Shown in pieces: positions 19,319-28,332 of a DNA stretch of 64,000 bases. Numbering within the stretch: position 1 is the stretch's first letter; the number at the start of each line of letters is the position of its first letter. Under the pieces are notes generated by a model. That model saw nothing but the letters and a program-made list of their open reading frames with translations. It was not told where the DNA came from and made no database searches. Source of the DNA: an uncultured Collinsella sp. (GTDB lineage Bacteria; Actinomycetota; Coriobacteriia; Coriobacteriales; Coriobacteriaceae); NCBI GenBank assembly GCA_900541025.1, contig UQIL01000003.1:1-64000 (forward strand). The letters are read 5' to 3'. A program made the translations under genes and the position numbers.

Positions 19319-20772
19319 CGAGCAATCGCCTTCTCAACGCATGCGGCAAGCGTCGACGCCGCCGTCTCGATATCGCGGTCGCCCACGAGCGTACGGACGT
19401 CAAACAAAATGCGATCGTGCGAGGCGCGCGTGACGACCGGCGTGTCGAAATCTTGGACGAGTGAGCGCTTGAGTGCGTCAACGGAAAGACGCTCATCGAC
19501 AAGACGCACGGCAACGCACATGGTGGGCAGCTCGACGGTAGGCAGCGAACCGCCGCCGGGAGTCGACGACTCCTCGACGATCTCCACCTGAACGGCGCAC
19601 AGGCAACCGGCCTTGTCGAGACCGGCGACCATACGATCGCGCAGCTTGCGGGCACGTCGCTCCAAATGGGTCTGCGGAAGCGTAAGCATGCTGAGCACCG
19701 GAATATCGCGATGGGCAACATCGGCGCCATCCATGTAGATACGCAGCGTGGCCTCGAGCGCCGACAGGGCCAGTTTGCCCGGGCGCAGGGCGCGCATAAG
19801 CGGATGTGACCCACAGGCCTGAACCAGGTCACGACGGCCCATGATAATGCCCGCCTGTGCTGCACCGAGAAGTTTATCGCCCGAGCACGACACCAAATCG
19901 AGCCCTGCCGAAACCGAAGCCGGCGTGGTTTCTTCGCCTCCGCGCACCAAGATGTCGTCGGGCAACAGCGCGCCCGACCCCTGATCTTCATAGAACAGCA
20001 GGCCGTGCTTATGGGCCAGTGCGGCGAGCTCCCGAGAGCCCACTTCCTCGTGAAAACCCTCGATGCGATAATTGGAAGGATGAACCTTGAGGATCATGGC
20101 CGTATCGGGCGTAATAGCTTGCTCATAATCTGCCAGGTGCGTGCGGTTGGTGGCGCCGACCTCGACGAGCTTGGCGCCCGAGGCCGCCATGACATCGGGG
20201 ATGCGGAAGCTGCCGCCAATCTCGACAAGCTCGCCGCGGCTGACGATAACCTCTTTGCCCGCGGCATGGGTGGCAAGCACCAGCAGCACCGCGGCGGCAT
20301 TGTTGTTGACCACGAGCGCGTCCTCGGCACCGGTGAGTGAGCGGATCAGCTGCGCGGCGTGCTCCTTGCGCGAACCGCGCGAACAGGTGTCCACGCTGTA
20401 CTCGAGCGTGCTGTAGCCGCGCGCGACCTCGGCCACGGCCTTGGCGGCCGACTCCGCGAGCGGGGCGCGACCCAAGTTGGTATGGATGACCACACCCGTG
20501 GCATTAACCGCTGGGCGCAGGCTCGGCAGCGCGGAGCGGTGCGCACGCCACTCGATAGCCGAAGCCAGGTCACGCTTGGAACGCGGGGCGGCGCCGGCGC
20601 GAATGGCGGCGCGCTCCTCGTCAAGCTCGGCCGTGACGGCGGCATGGACCACCGCGTCGCAGGTCTCCCCTGCCGCCTTCACCACCGGCCACTCGGTGAG
20701 CAGCTCGTTGACGGAAGGAATGGCACGCAGACGGGCGCGCACCTCATCGGACATGTTCTGGCTATCGCTCAT
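19315..20772 (-). CDS. selA: L-seryl-tRNA(Sec) selenium transferase
   Basis: PLP enzyme converting Ser-tRNA(Sec) to Sec-tRNA(Sec) with selenophosphate. The 485-residue protein contains the N-terminal domain (IPSVNELL), NATGVVIHTNLGRAPL, and the PLP-lysine motif CSGDKLLGAAQAG (~residues 290-302). The ATG at 20772 is preceded by GAAAGGCCGCAC. It leads the selA-selB-(selC)-mobA set and follows the molybdopterin oxidoreductase gene after a 76-base gap. Confidence 0.97.
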   Translation of the reverse strand: MSDSQNMSDEVRARLRAIPSVNELLTEWPVVKAAGETCDAVVHAAVTAELDEERAAIRAGAAPRSKRDLASAIEWRAHRSALPSLRPAVNATGVVIHTNLGRAPLAESAAKAVAEVARGYSTLEYSVDTCSRGSRKEHAAQLIRSLTGAEDALVVNNNAAAVLLVLATHAAGKEVIVSRGELVEIGGSFRIPDVMAASGAKLVEVGATNRTHLADYEQAITPDTAMILKVHPSNYRIEGFHEEVGSRELAALAHKHGLLFYEDQGSGALLPDDILVRGGEETTPASVSAGLDLVSCSGDKLLGAAQAGIIMGRRDLVQACGSHPLMRALRPGKLALSALEATLRIYMDGADVAHRDIPVLSMLTLPQTHLERRARKLRDRMVAGLDKAGCLCAVQVEIVEESSTPGGGSLPTVELPTMCVAVRLVDERLSVDALKRSLVQDFDTPVVTRASHDRILFDVRTLVGDRDIETAASTLAACVEKAIAR

Positions 20773-20848
20773 GTGCGGCCTTTCAAAACCAAAGGTGAAT
20801 CAATCGTTCGAACGTCAAACTATCAGCCAATTCGATCGGCTGAGTCAA

Positions 20849-22966
20849 TCAATCGTTATTATCCACGTGCTCCGTGATCTTTTCCACGCGAACGGCGTTT
20901 TCCTGGGTGAGCGCGGCACCTGTCAACGGATCCCAACGCAACGGCGTATGGTCGAGCGGGCCCACGCCCAAGGCTTGAGCGCCACCGACATCGGCGCCAA
21001 GCGAACGCCCGCCGGGGGCGGCCGACGTGAAGATGCACGCCGGATGCAGATAGGGCGTCGTCTCCACGCGCACGCGGTCGCGGCCCATATCGCTCACGAG
21101 CTCGACGATCTCGCCGTCGGCGATGCCCATGTGCGCAGCAGCATCGGCATTCATCTGCACGGCATCCAGGTCCGATCCAGCCTCGGCGGCACCTTGAGCC
21201 GCAAGCCTGCGCGAGGTGTGCGACTCAAAGGGACGGTTGCCACTAATGAGGCGAAACATCCCCGGGCCGGGCTCCACAATGGGCGCAATCCAGTTGGGCA
21301 CACGACCCATGCCGACTCGTTCCCATACGTCGCTTGCCAGCGCAATTTTGCCGCCGGCAAGCGGAATCACCGGCTCACCCGTGCGCGACGGCAGCGCCAC
21401 GCCCGTATCGACCCAGCCGCGCTCCTTGAGCTCGTCCAGATCGATCCCAAAAGGCGCCACCTGGGCAGCCGTCAGATCGTCAGACGTAAACTGGAAATAC
21501 TCGCCCACGCCACACGCCTGCGCCAGACCGGCAAAAATCTCCCGACCGGGACGTGTGCCGTCATGCTGCACGGGCAGCACGGCGTTGCGGTAGAACACGC
21601 GCGAATCGTTGACGCCCACGACCGTGCCCACACCGCGGTCGGCCTCCAGATACGTCACGTCGGGCAGCACGAAGTCAGAAGCACGCGCCGTCTCGGACCA
21701 ACGAATATCAATCGTCACAAGCAAGTCGAGCTGCTGCAAAATACCCAACCAAGCCTGTGCATTGCCATAGCCCGCACCGGGGTTACTGGCATAGACGATG
21801 AGCCCACGCAAATCGCCGGCAAGAATCGACTGACCGATGGTCGTGCACAGTCCGCGCACCGGATCGACCAGTGGATAGCGCTCGGACCCCAGCTTGGGCT
21901 CGCGCGGCACCGGCGGCGTCGCAAAGCGAGTGGGATCGAGGTCGCCCAGTGAAAGCGGTGTGGGCGGATTGAGCGCGCCACCCGCATGTCCAATACAGCC
22001 CAGCAGCACATCGACCAAGCAGATAGCGCGTGCGGTCTGGGTGCTATTGGCATACGCGATGCCGATGCCACCATGAAAACCCGCATCCACCACAGCGGCA
22101 GGCGCGGCGGCAGCGAGATCGCGCGCCGTGGCGACAATCTCTGCGGCCGGCACGTCGCACATCGATTCGGCCCACTCGGGTGTCCAAGCACTGGCCGCCT
22201 GCGCCAGCTCGTCAAAGCTTGTGGCGTAGCGGTCCACGAACTCGTGATCGTACAGGTCTTCGGCTACCAGCACATGTGCGATACCCAGCAGCAACGCCAG
22301 ATCGCATCCAGGACGTACGCGCAGCCAGCGGTCGGCAAGCGCAGCCGAGCCACTGCGCCGGGGGTCAACCACGATAATCTTAGCCCCACGTCGACGGGCA
22401 TCGTTGAGCGCATCAACGGCCCCCATCGTCGACGAATCGACAATGGAGCGCCCCAGATACATGATGCAATCGGTATGCGCCAGGTCGGAGGCGGGGCTGT
22501 AGCCCAGACTGTGCTCCCAGCCGGTAAGTCTGCTTACCTCGCAGGCACCGTCGGCACCGTATACGTTGGGCGAGCCCAGCGCATGCATAAAACGATACGC
22601 CCAGTAACGGTCGAACGAGGGCACGCCGAGCGTCATGCCCAGCGCGCGCGGACCATGCCCGTCAACAATCCCCAAAAGGCACTCGGCAATCTGAGCAAAC
22701 GCCTCGTCCCACGAAATCGCATCAAACCCCGAGCCATCAGCTCGTCGGCACATGGGGTGCACAATGCGGTCGCGCTCGTCAAACGGCATTGCCAGGCGAT
22801 GCCGTCCGCGGGCACACAGGGCACGCGCCGCGCACGGATGCCCTGGCACCGGCAACTCGGCCGCCACGCGACCGTCCTCAACTCGTGCCGCAAAGGCGCA
22901 ATCGGCATAGCATCCCCCGCATGTGGTCACCACGGCGCGACCGTCACGCTTCACAGCAGATGCCAT
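20849..22966 (-). CDS. Molybdopterin-dependent oxidoreductase, thiosulfate/polysulfide reductase-like catalytic subunit
   Basis: A 705-residue DMSO-reductase-family enzyme binding bis-MGD and one [4Fe-4S] cluster (CGGCYADC ... HPCAARALC near residues 16-55). The expected Mo ligand region reads GADGACEVSRLTG, so the ligand is probably Cys rather than Ser or Sec. That resembles PhsA/PsrA and some formate dehydrogenases. C-terminal cap domain is present. No Tat signal is visible and no partner electron-transfer or membrane subunit is adjacent, so the redox partner and substrate are unknown. The ATG at 22966 follows AAAGGGGTAATCGAG; the longer frame upstream runs across a terminator. Confidence 0.8.
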   Translation of the reverse strand: MASAVKRDGRAVVTTCGGCYADCAFAARVEDGRVAAELPVPGHPCAARALCARGRHRLAMPFDERDRIVHPMCRRADGSGFDAISWDEAFAQIAECLLGIVDGHGPRALGMTLGVPSFDRYWAYRFMHALGSPNVYGADGACEVSRLTGWEHSLGYSPASDLAHTDCIMYLGRSIVDSSTMGAVDALNDARRRGAKIIVVDPRRSGSAALADRWLRVRPGCDLALLLGIAHVLVAEDLYDHEFVDRYATSFDELAQAASAWTPEWAESMCDVPAAEIVATARDLAAAAPAAVVDAGFHGGIGIAYANSTQTARAICLVDVLLGCIGHAGGALNPPTPLSLGDLDPTRFATPPVPREPKLGSERYPLVDPVRGLCTTIGQSILAGDLRGLIVYASNPGAGYGNAQAWLGILQQLDLLVTIDIRWSETARASDFVLPDVTYLEADRGVGTVVGVNDSRVFYRNAVLPVQHDGTRPGREIFAGLAQACGVGEYFQFTSDDLTAAQVAPFGIDLDELKERGWVDTGVALPSRTGEPVIPLAGGKIALASDVWERVGMGRVPNWIAPIVEPGPGMFRLISGNRPFESHTSRRLAAQGAAEAGSDLDAVQMNADAAAHMGIADGEIVELVSDMGRDRVRVETTPYLHPACIFTSAAPGGRSLGADVGGAQALGVGPLDHTPLRWDPLTGAALTQENAVRVEKITEHVDNND

Positions 22967-23031
22967 CTCGATTACCCCTTTCACAAGCCAAACACAACAG
23001 GCCAAAAGCCCGGCAACGAGCCCCCAGACCC

Positions 23032-23067
23032 AAAAAGCCTCCCGCACGGCAACGCCCCGCGGGAGGC
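23032..23067 (-). terminator. terminator at the end of the formate hydrogenlyase operon
   Basis: On the minus strand GCCTCCCGC/GCGGGAGGC (9 bp) is followed by TTTTTGGG, 23 bases past the formate channel stop. Confidence 0.8.
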
Positions 23068-23089
23068 CCAACGTCAAACAGACGGTACC

Positions 23090-23929
23090 TTACGCCTCGG
23101 ACTTCTTAGCGTAGATAAACCAGTAGCCGAGCGCGACCAGAACCGCGCCGCCCACGATGTTGCCCAGCGTGGCGGCGGACAGGTTAAACGCAATGCCCGC
23201 GGCGTTGAGTGCATCGGCGCCGGCGACGTCGGCACCGTAGCCGCATGCATGCATCACGGCACCCATGGGCAAAAAGTACATGTTGGCAACGCAGTGCTCA
23301 AAACCGCAGGCCACAAAGGCGGCGATGGGCAGCAGAATGCCCACAACCTTATCGACCACGGTCTTGCCGGCGGTACCAATCCACACGGCAAGGCACACAA
23401 AGATGTTGCACAGGATGCCGCGGAAGAAGATCGTCACCCAGTCGATTGTCACCTTGCCGGCGGCGACGCTCACCATGGAATTGGCGACCGCCTCGCCGTT
23501 GAGCTTGTAAATGCCGGCCATGTACACCAAAAAGACGATGAACAGGGCACCGACAAAGTTACCGACCCATACGACGACCCAAGCCTTGAGCATCTGGACC
23601 AGGGTGATCTTTTTGCTCTTGAGCGCGCAGACCATAAGCGAATTACCGGTAAACAGCTCGGCACCGCACACCAGCACCAGCACCAGGCCCAGGCAAAAGC
23701 ACAGGCCGCCCACGACGCGCTGGGCACCCCAGCCCAGCGTGCCGTCGCTCAAAAACACCGTAAAGAACAGGCCGCCGAAGGCGATGAACGCGCCGGCGAA
23801 CATTGCCAACAGAAAGGCCTTAGCGACCGGCAGGTTAGCCTTGGTCACGCCGGCGGCCTCGGTCTTGGCCTCGATCGCGGCGGGCGCCAGGCAATCGGGA
23901 GTGGGATACTCCACCTTGGAATCTGCCAT
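23090..23929 (-). CDS. Formate/nitrite transporter family channel (formate channel)
   Basis: A 279-residue FocA/FdhC/NirC-family membrane protein with about six transmembrane helices. The family signatures AGAFIAFGG near residue 47-55 and CGAELFTGNS near 90 are present. As the last gene of the formate hydrogenlyase operon it most likely moves formate across the membrane to or from FdhF. The ATG at 23929 follows GAAGTGATTGAC; an upstream start in frame would add 11 residues but has no ribosome site. focA-like by context, nitrite transport being much less likely. Confidence 0.9.
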   Translation of the reverse strand: MADSKVEYPTPDCLAPAAIEAKTEAAGVTKANLPVAKAFLLAMFAGAFIAFGGLFFTVFLSDGTLGWGAQRVVGGLCFCLGLVLVLVCGAELFTGNSLMVCALKSKKITLVQMLKAWVVVWVGNFVGALFIVFLVYMAGIYKLNGEAVANSMVSVAAGKVTIDWVTIFFRGILCNIFVCLAVWIGTAGKTVVDKVVGILLPIAAFVACGFEHCVANMYFLPMGAVMHACGYGADVAGADALNAAGIAFNLSAATLGNIVGGAVLVALGYWFIYAKKSEA

Positions 23930-23968
23930 GTCAATCACTTCTTTCCTAACAAAATGGAACAAGTGCTC

Positions 23969-24472
23969 CTACTGCTCTTGCCCCAAGCGGACAAAGTGGG
24001 AAAAGTCGTTGGCGGCCACGGCGTCGTACACGGCGTCGACGGCCTCAAAGACCTCCGGGGACATGGGGTTGTAGAACTCCGTATCGCCCGGCTGAATCCC
24101 TATGAAGACGATATCTTCGCACGATTGCTCAATCTCTTCGATCAGAATCGACAAAGGGAGCGAATGCGTGGTGAACATCGACTTGCGGGCCACGTCACGT
24201 TTGTCGAGCAAGCGGATGGAACCGACGGGCAGCGCCATGTCGGCGGCATCGACCAAAACCAAACGCGGCGGACGCTCGCGCTTGACCTCGATGATGTCAT
24301 CCTCGGGCGTTTGCCCGCCGTCGATGGTGTACCAACCGGCGATGGGCGCGTCCTCCATCTTTTTGGAGAGCACGGGGCCGGCGGCATCGTCGGCACGCAG
24401 CACGCTTCCCGCCGTGAGCACGATACCCGCAAACGGGGCGCCGTTCACGCGGCCATCCACAACGCAACCCAT
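23969..24472 (-). CDS. hycI: Hydrogenase maturation endopeptidase (HycI type)
   Basis: Cleaves the C-terminal tail of the [NiFe] large subunit after nickel insertion. The 167-residue protein shows the family's N-terminal motif (GIVLTAGSVLRADDAAGPVL, the usual GNxLxxDDGxGP) and the central DAADMALPVGSIRLL; the Asp residues bind nickel. It overlaps the hycH stop by one base (TAATG) and precedes the formate channel gene. Confidence 0.88.
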   Translation of the reverse strand: MGCVVDGRVNGAPFAGIVLTAGSVLRADDAAGPVLSKKMEDAPIAGWYTIDGGQTPEDDIIEVKRERPPRLVLVDAADMALPVGSIRLLDKRDVARKSMFTTHSLPLSILIEEIEQSCEDIVFIGIQPGDTEFYNPMSPEVFEAVDAVYDAVAANDFSHFVRLGQEQ

Positions 24473-25053
24473 TACTGCAGCCTCCCCGTCAGATACACGC
24501 CCGACACATCGCGCACGCGCTCAACCAGATCGCGAAACTTCATTAAGAACGCGACCTGCTGGGCATGCAGGCCAAAGTCGTCATCGAACACCGAGATGCC
24601 GGCCTTGGCCGACCCGCGAAAACCGCGCTCGTCGAGCAGCGCATCGCAGGCCTCGAGCAGCGACGGCACCGCCGCCTTGTCAAGCTGGCACTCGCCAAAG
24701 GAACGGATGGCCTCGAACTTGGTCTTGGCCTCCCCCTCCGGCAGCGCGTCGACGAGCGAATAGAACACATCCACCGGCACCGACAGGCGCGGCTCAAAGC
24801 AATCGAGCACGCCGGTGTGGTGGCCCACGGCGAGCGTGTAGTACAGCACGTCGCAGGCCTCCTGGGGAACGTCTTCCTCGGTCTCCACAAACTTACGCGT
24901 GAGCTCGTAGAAGACCACCTGGTCGGGCGTATGGCCCAGGCAGGGGTCGGCGACGCCCTCGGCGGCCTCGTCGCTTGCGCGCGAGGCATCGCCAAAAGAG
25001 CCGCCGAGCATACCGGGGCCCGCAAAGTAACCAGAGCGGTCCGTGAGCTCCAT
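24472..25053 (-). CDS. hycH: Formate hydrogenlyase maturation protein HycH
   Basis: A 193-residue HycH-family protein needed for maturation of the hydrogenase-3/4 large subunit. Recognisable sequence includes VVFYELTRKFVE, DVLYYTLAVGHHTGVLDCF and the C-terminal FLMKFRDL. The ATG lies directly after the stop of the HyfI gene with GGAGG seven bases upstream. Position between the small subunit and hycI is the standard one. No enzymatic motif is seen. Confidence 0.85.
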   Translation of the reverse strand: MELTDRSGYFAGPGMLGGSFGDASRASDEAAEGVADPCLGHTPDQVVFYELTRKFVETEEDVPQEACDVLYYTLAVGHHTGVLDCFEPRLSVPVDVFYSLVDALPEGEAKTKFEAIRSFGECQLDKAAVPSLLEACDALLDERGFRGSAKAGISVFDDDFGLHAQQVAFLMKFRDLVERVRDVSGVYLTGRLQ

Positions 25054-25836
25054 CTAGCGACCTCCGGCCAGCACCAGATCCTGCAGCGCCGAGTACACCT
25101 CGACGCGGCGCGGATCGTCCTGCTTATCGATGAGCAGCGCCATGGCACCGCGGATATCGCCCTTGGGCGCGCCCTCGAGCGTATCCATAAACTCATTGGC
25201 CAGGTCGCGGCCGTAACGGTAGCCGCTCATGGCGCGAGCTTCGCGCTCGATGGCCACGCGCAGCTTGTACGGCACGCCGGGGTGCAGGATATCGGCCTGC
25301 TCGCCGGCGGCCTCCACCGTGGTCTCGGCATGGAGCTTTTGGTCCAGCAGACCGAGCGCCATGGCAAAGCCGTAGACGGTCTGCGCGGGGCTGGGCGGGC
25401 AGCCGGGGATATAGACATCGACCGGCAAAATCTTGTCCGTGCCGCCCCAGACGCAGTAGTTATCGTAGAAGATGCCGCCGGTGCAGCCGCACGCGCCGTA
25501 GGACACCACGATCTTGGGATCGGGTGCAGCCTCAAAGGCGCGCAGGGCCGGCATGCGCATGGCACGCGTCACGGCGCCGGTGTACAGCAGCACATCGGCG
25601 TGACGGGGCGAGGGCACGACCTTGATGCCAAAGCGCTCGACGTCAAAGACGGGCGTGATGGAACCGAAGATCTCGATCTCGCAGCCGTTGCAGCCGCCGC
25701 AGTCAACACGGTAGACGTACACCGAGCGCTTGATCTTCTTAAGAAGGGTCGCCTTGGCCTTCTCAATGCTCTCGTCGAGCTCGATCTTGGTCGGGCGGTA
25801 CTGAAGCCGCTCGGGCAAAAGCGTGGGTTCGGCCAT
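25054..25836 (-). CDS. hyfI: [NiFe] hydrogenase small subunit, NuoB-like (HyfI/HycG)
   Basis: Carries the proximal [4Fe-4S] cluster next to the large subunit. The 260-residue protein has CGGCNGCEIEI (first two cysteines, ~residues 46-56), SYGACGCTGG and CPGCPPSPAQTVYG, which supply the remaining ligands. It is longer at the C-terminus than NuoB, as in HycG. AAGGAGGAGTAACC precedes its ATG. It sits two bases after the HyfH stop. Confidence 0.93.
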   Translation of the reverse strand: MAEPTLLPERLQYRPTKIELDESIEKAKATLLKKIKRSVYVYRVDCGGCNGCEIEIFGSITPVFDVERFGIKVVPSPRHADVLLYTGAVTRAMRMPALRAFEAAPDPKIVVSYGACGCTGGIFYDNYCVWGGTDKILPVDVYIPGCPPSPAQTVYGFAMALGLLDQKLHAETTVEAAGEQADILHPGVPYKLRVAIEREARAMSGYRYGRDLANEFMDTLEGAPKGDIRGAMALLIDKQDDPRRVEVYSALQDLVLAGGR

Positions 25837-25838
25837 GG

Positions 25839-26555
25839 TTACTCCTCCTTCGTATCAAAATCCATGATGATGCCCTCGACCGGCGCAGGACCGGCAGGAA
25901 TCTCGGGCGCATCGGGGTTGAGCTCGCGGTCGATATACTCCGGGTTCACGCCGTGGCCGCCCAGATACTCCATGCCGGGGCCCTGGGGCTCACCGGACGC
26001 AAGCGTCTCGTTGGCAGCCATGCCGGCAGCGTTGCCGGTCTTTACGGCCGAGGCGGCGCGCAGGGCGTCGAGCTCGCGCTTGCACTCCTGGCACATACCG
26101 ACGGTACGGGCGGCCTGGATGGCCTCCATGCCGCCGGTCTTTTGCAGCAGGCGCTTGGCGTAGTCGATCTCCTTGTGCGGGGCAAACGGCTTGCCGCAAC
26201 GCGAGCAGTGCTCGAGCGTGTAGACGCTCTTGCTGGTGAGGTCGTCTTTGCTCATGACGGCCAGCTCAAACTCCTCGGTGAGCTTGATGGCCTCCATGGG
26301 GCAGGCTTCCTCGCAACGACCGCAAAAGATGCAGCGGCCGTAGTCGATCGACCAGGTGATGGTATCGGCCGCAAGGTCGGTGTCCATGCGAATGGCATCG
26401 GCCGGGCACGCCACGCCGCAGGCACCGCAGGCGATGCAGAGCTCGGCATTGTGCTCGGGCTTGCCGCGCATGTCCTTGTTGGTGGGGAACGGCGCAAACG
26501 GGTACTTGACCGTCGCGTCGCCGGCCTTGGCGTTAACCTTCCAAAGCTTCAGCAT
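25839..26555 (-). CDS. hyfH: Hydrogenase [4Fe-4S] protein, NuoI-like (HyfH/HycF)
   Basis: Links electrons from the ferredoxin-like subunits to the hydrogenase small subunit. Two CxxCxxCxxxCP motifs (CIACGACGVACP, CIFCGRCEEACP, ~residues 40-51 and 75-86) hold two [4Fe-4S] clusters; further CxxC pairs (CSRCGK, CQECKRE) follow and may bind a metal. A ~60-residue Gly/Pro/Glu-rich C-terminal tail is longer than in E. coli. ATG at 26555 with AGGAGG ten bases upstream, one base past the hyfG stop; 238 residues. Confidence 0.92.
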   Translation of the reverse strand: MLKLWKVNAKAGDATVKYPFAPFPTNKDMRGKPEHNAELCIACGACGVACPADAIRMDTDLAADTITWSIDYGRCIFCGRCEEACPMEAIKLTEEFELAVMSKDDLTSKSVYTLEHCSRCGKPFAPHKEIDYAKRLLQKTGGMEAIQAARTVGMCQECKRELDALRAASAVKTGNAAGMAANETLASGEPQGPGMEYLGGHGVNPEYIDRELNPDAPEIPAGPAPVEGIIMDFDTKEE

Positions 26556-26556
26556 A

Positions 26557-28329
26557 TTAGAGCGCCTCCTCATCGAGCGGAGCGGCCATGGTGCCCTCAC
26601 CCGCAAGCGGCGACTTGTCGCGCCAGACGTTCTCGAACTGCTCCTTGTCGAGCACGTGGTCGCGCTTGGCGGCGACATCGGTCACCGTCACGCGATCGGT
26701 GCAGGAGTAGCACGGGTCGAGCGAGCCGACGATCAGCGCCGCGTCGCCCACGGTGTTGCCGCGGAACATGTAGCGCAGGACCGGCCAGTTGCTGTACGTG
26801 GCCGCCTTGGCGCGCCAGCGGTAGCACTTCTGGTTGTTGCCGAGCATGGCCCAGTGCACATCCTCGCCGCGCGGCGCCTCGGTGGCACCGATGGCGTACT
26901 TGTGCGGGGTGTACTCCCAATCCGTGGTAAGGATGGGGCCCGACGGGCAGTTCTCGAGCATGGTCTCGATCATGTCGATCGAATCGTAGACCTCCTGGAT
27001 GCGGACGGCGGTACGGCCGAAGGCATCGCAGGTGTCGGCCGTGGCGGCGTGCATCTTTTGGACGTCCGGATCGGCGTAGCCGTCGAAGGGATGGTCAAAG
27101 CGCACGTCGCGGGCATAGCCCGAGCCACGCATGAGCGGGCCGACCGGCGAGAAGTCGCGTGCGATCTTGCGGTCCAAGATGCCGATACCGCTCGTACGCT
27201 CAATGAAGTTGGGCGTGGAGAGCAGCACGTCGACGAGTTCCTGAACCTCGGAGCGCAGCTGGTGGATGGTCGTGAGCGTGGAAAGCTTCTGCTCGGCCAG
27301 GATATCGCGACGCACGCCGCCGATCACGTTGAGGCCGTAGGTCTTGCGGTGACCGGAGAGCTTCTCGGCCAGGTCCATGGACTTCTCGCGGACGCGGAAG
27401 AACTGCTGGAAGCCGGAGTCGAAGCCCGTGTAGTGCGACGCCAGGCCAATGTTGAGCAGATGCGAGTGCAGGCGCTCGACCTCGAGCATGATGGCGCGGA
27501 TGTACTGGGCGCGCGGCGGGACATGAATGCCCTGGGCGCGCTCGACGGCCTCGGCGTAGGCCACCGAGTGGGCGCAGCCGCAGATACCGCAGATGCGGTC
27601 GGCGAGGAACGTCACGGCGTCATAGTTCAGGCGCGTCTCGGCGACCTTCTCCATGCCGCGGTGCACGTAGAACAGACGGTAGTCGGCGTCGACGATCGTC
27701 TCGCCCTCAACGAACAGACGGAAGTGTCCGGGCTCGTCGGAGGTAATGTGCAGCGGTCCCATGGGAACGAGCGTCGTCTCCTTGCCCTTGGTGTCGGCCA
27801 AGAACTCGTAGTTTTCCATGTCGCTCGCAGGAGCGGGACGGAAACGGTAGTCCATGGAGTCCTTGCGCAGCGGGTACAGGCCGCTGGGCCAGTCGTCGGG
27901 CAGCACCAGGCGGCGACGATCGGGCAGGCCCTCGGGGATCAGGCCGAACATGTCGCGCAGCTCGCGCTCGCCCCACACGCAGGCGGGGACGAACGGCGTC
28001 ACGGACGGGAACGTCATCTTGGCGGGATCGACCTCGGTGCGCACGGTAACCCAGCCGGGGTCCTCCCCCTCCATGGAGATGACGTAGTACACGGCGTAAC
28101 GGCCGCACAGGCTGCGCTCGTCGTTGCCGATGATCACGGGAATCCAGCCATAGCGCTCGTAATACAGGTAGTGGACGGCCTCGGGCAGCTTGTCCTGCTT
28201 GACGGTGATCGTCAGCTGGTCCTCACACTGCCACTCGACCTTCTCAATGCAGCCCGGAACGGCGCGGCGCAGGGCCTCGACATGGCTCTCGCAGCGACGG
28301 GCATACACCTTGTTCTCAGTTTCAATCAT
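26557..28329 (-). CDS. hyfG: Group 4 [NiFe] hydrogenase large subunit, fused NuoC and NuoD domains (HyfG/HycE)
   Basis: Catalytic subunit reducing protons to H2. Residues ~1-170 are a NuoC-like 30-kDa domain (CVWGERELRDMFGL); residues ~190-590 are the NuoD-like catalytic domain. The nickel ligands are RICGICGCAHS (L1) and DPCYSCTDR (L2), both with Cys rather than Sec. A C-terminal extension after L2 of ~45 residues is the likely HycI cleavage target. Length 590 fits HycE/HyfG (~570). The start at 28329 is three bases past the hyfF stop. Confidence 0.95.
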   Translation of the reverse strand: MIETENKVYARRCESHVEALRRAVPGCIEKVEWQCEDQLTITVKQDKLPEAVHYLYYERYGWIPVIIGNDERSLCGRYAVYYVISMEGEDPGWVTVRTEVDPAKMTFPSVTPFVPACVWGERELRDMFGLIPEGLPDRRRLVLPDDWPSGLYPLRKDSMDYRFRPAPASDMENYEFLADTKGKETTLVPMGPLHITSDEPGHFRLFVEGETIVDADYRLFYVHRGMEKVAETRLNYDAVTFLADRICGICGCAHSVAYAEAVERAQGIHVPPRAQYIRAIMLEVERLHSHLLNIGLASHYTGFDSGFQQFFRVREKSMDLAEKLSGHRKTYGLNVIGGVRRDILAEQKLSTLTTIHQLRSEVQELVDVLLSTPNFIERTSGIGILDRKIARDFSPVGPLMRGSGYARDVRFDHPFDGYADPDVQKMHAATADTCDAFGRTAVRIQEVYDSIDMIETMLENCPSGPILTTDWEYTPHKYAIGATEAPRGEDVHWAMLGNNQKCYRWRAKAATYSNWPVLRYMFRGNTVGDAALIVGSLDPCYSCTDRVTVTDVAAKRDHVLDKEQFENVWRDKSPLAGEGTMAAPLDEEAL

Positions 28330-28332
28330 TCG

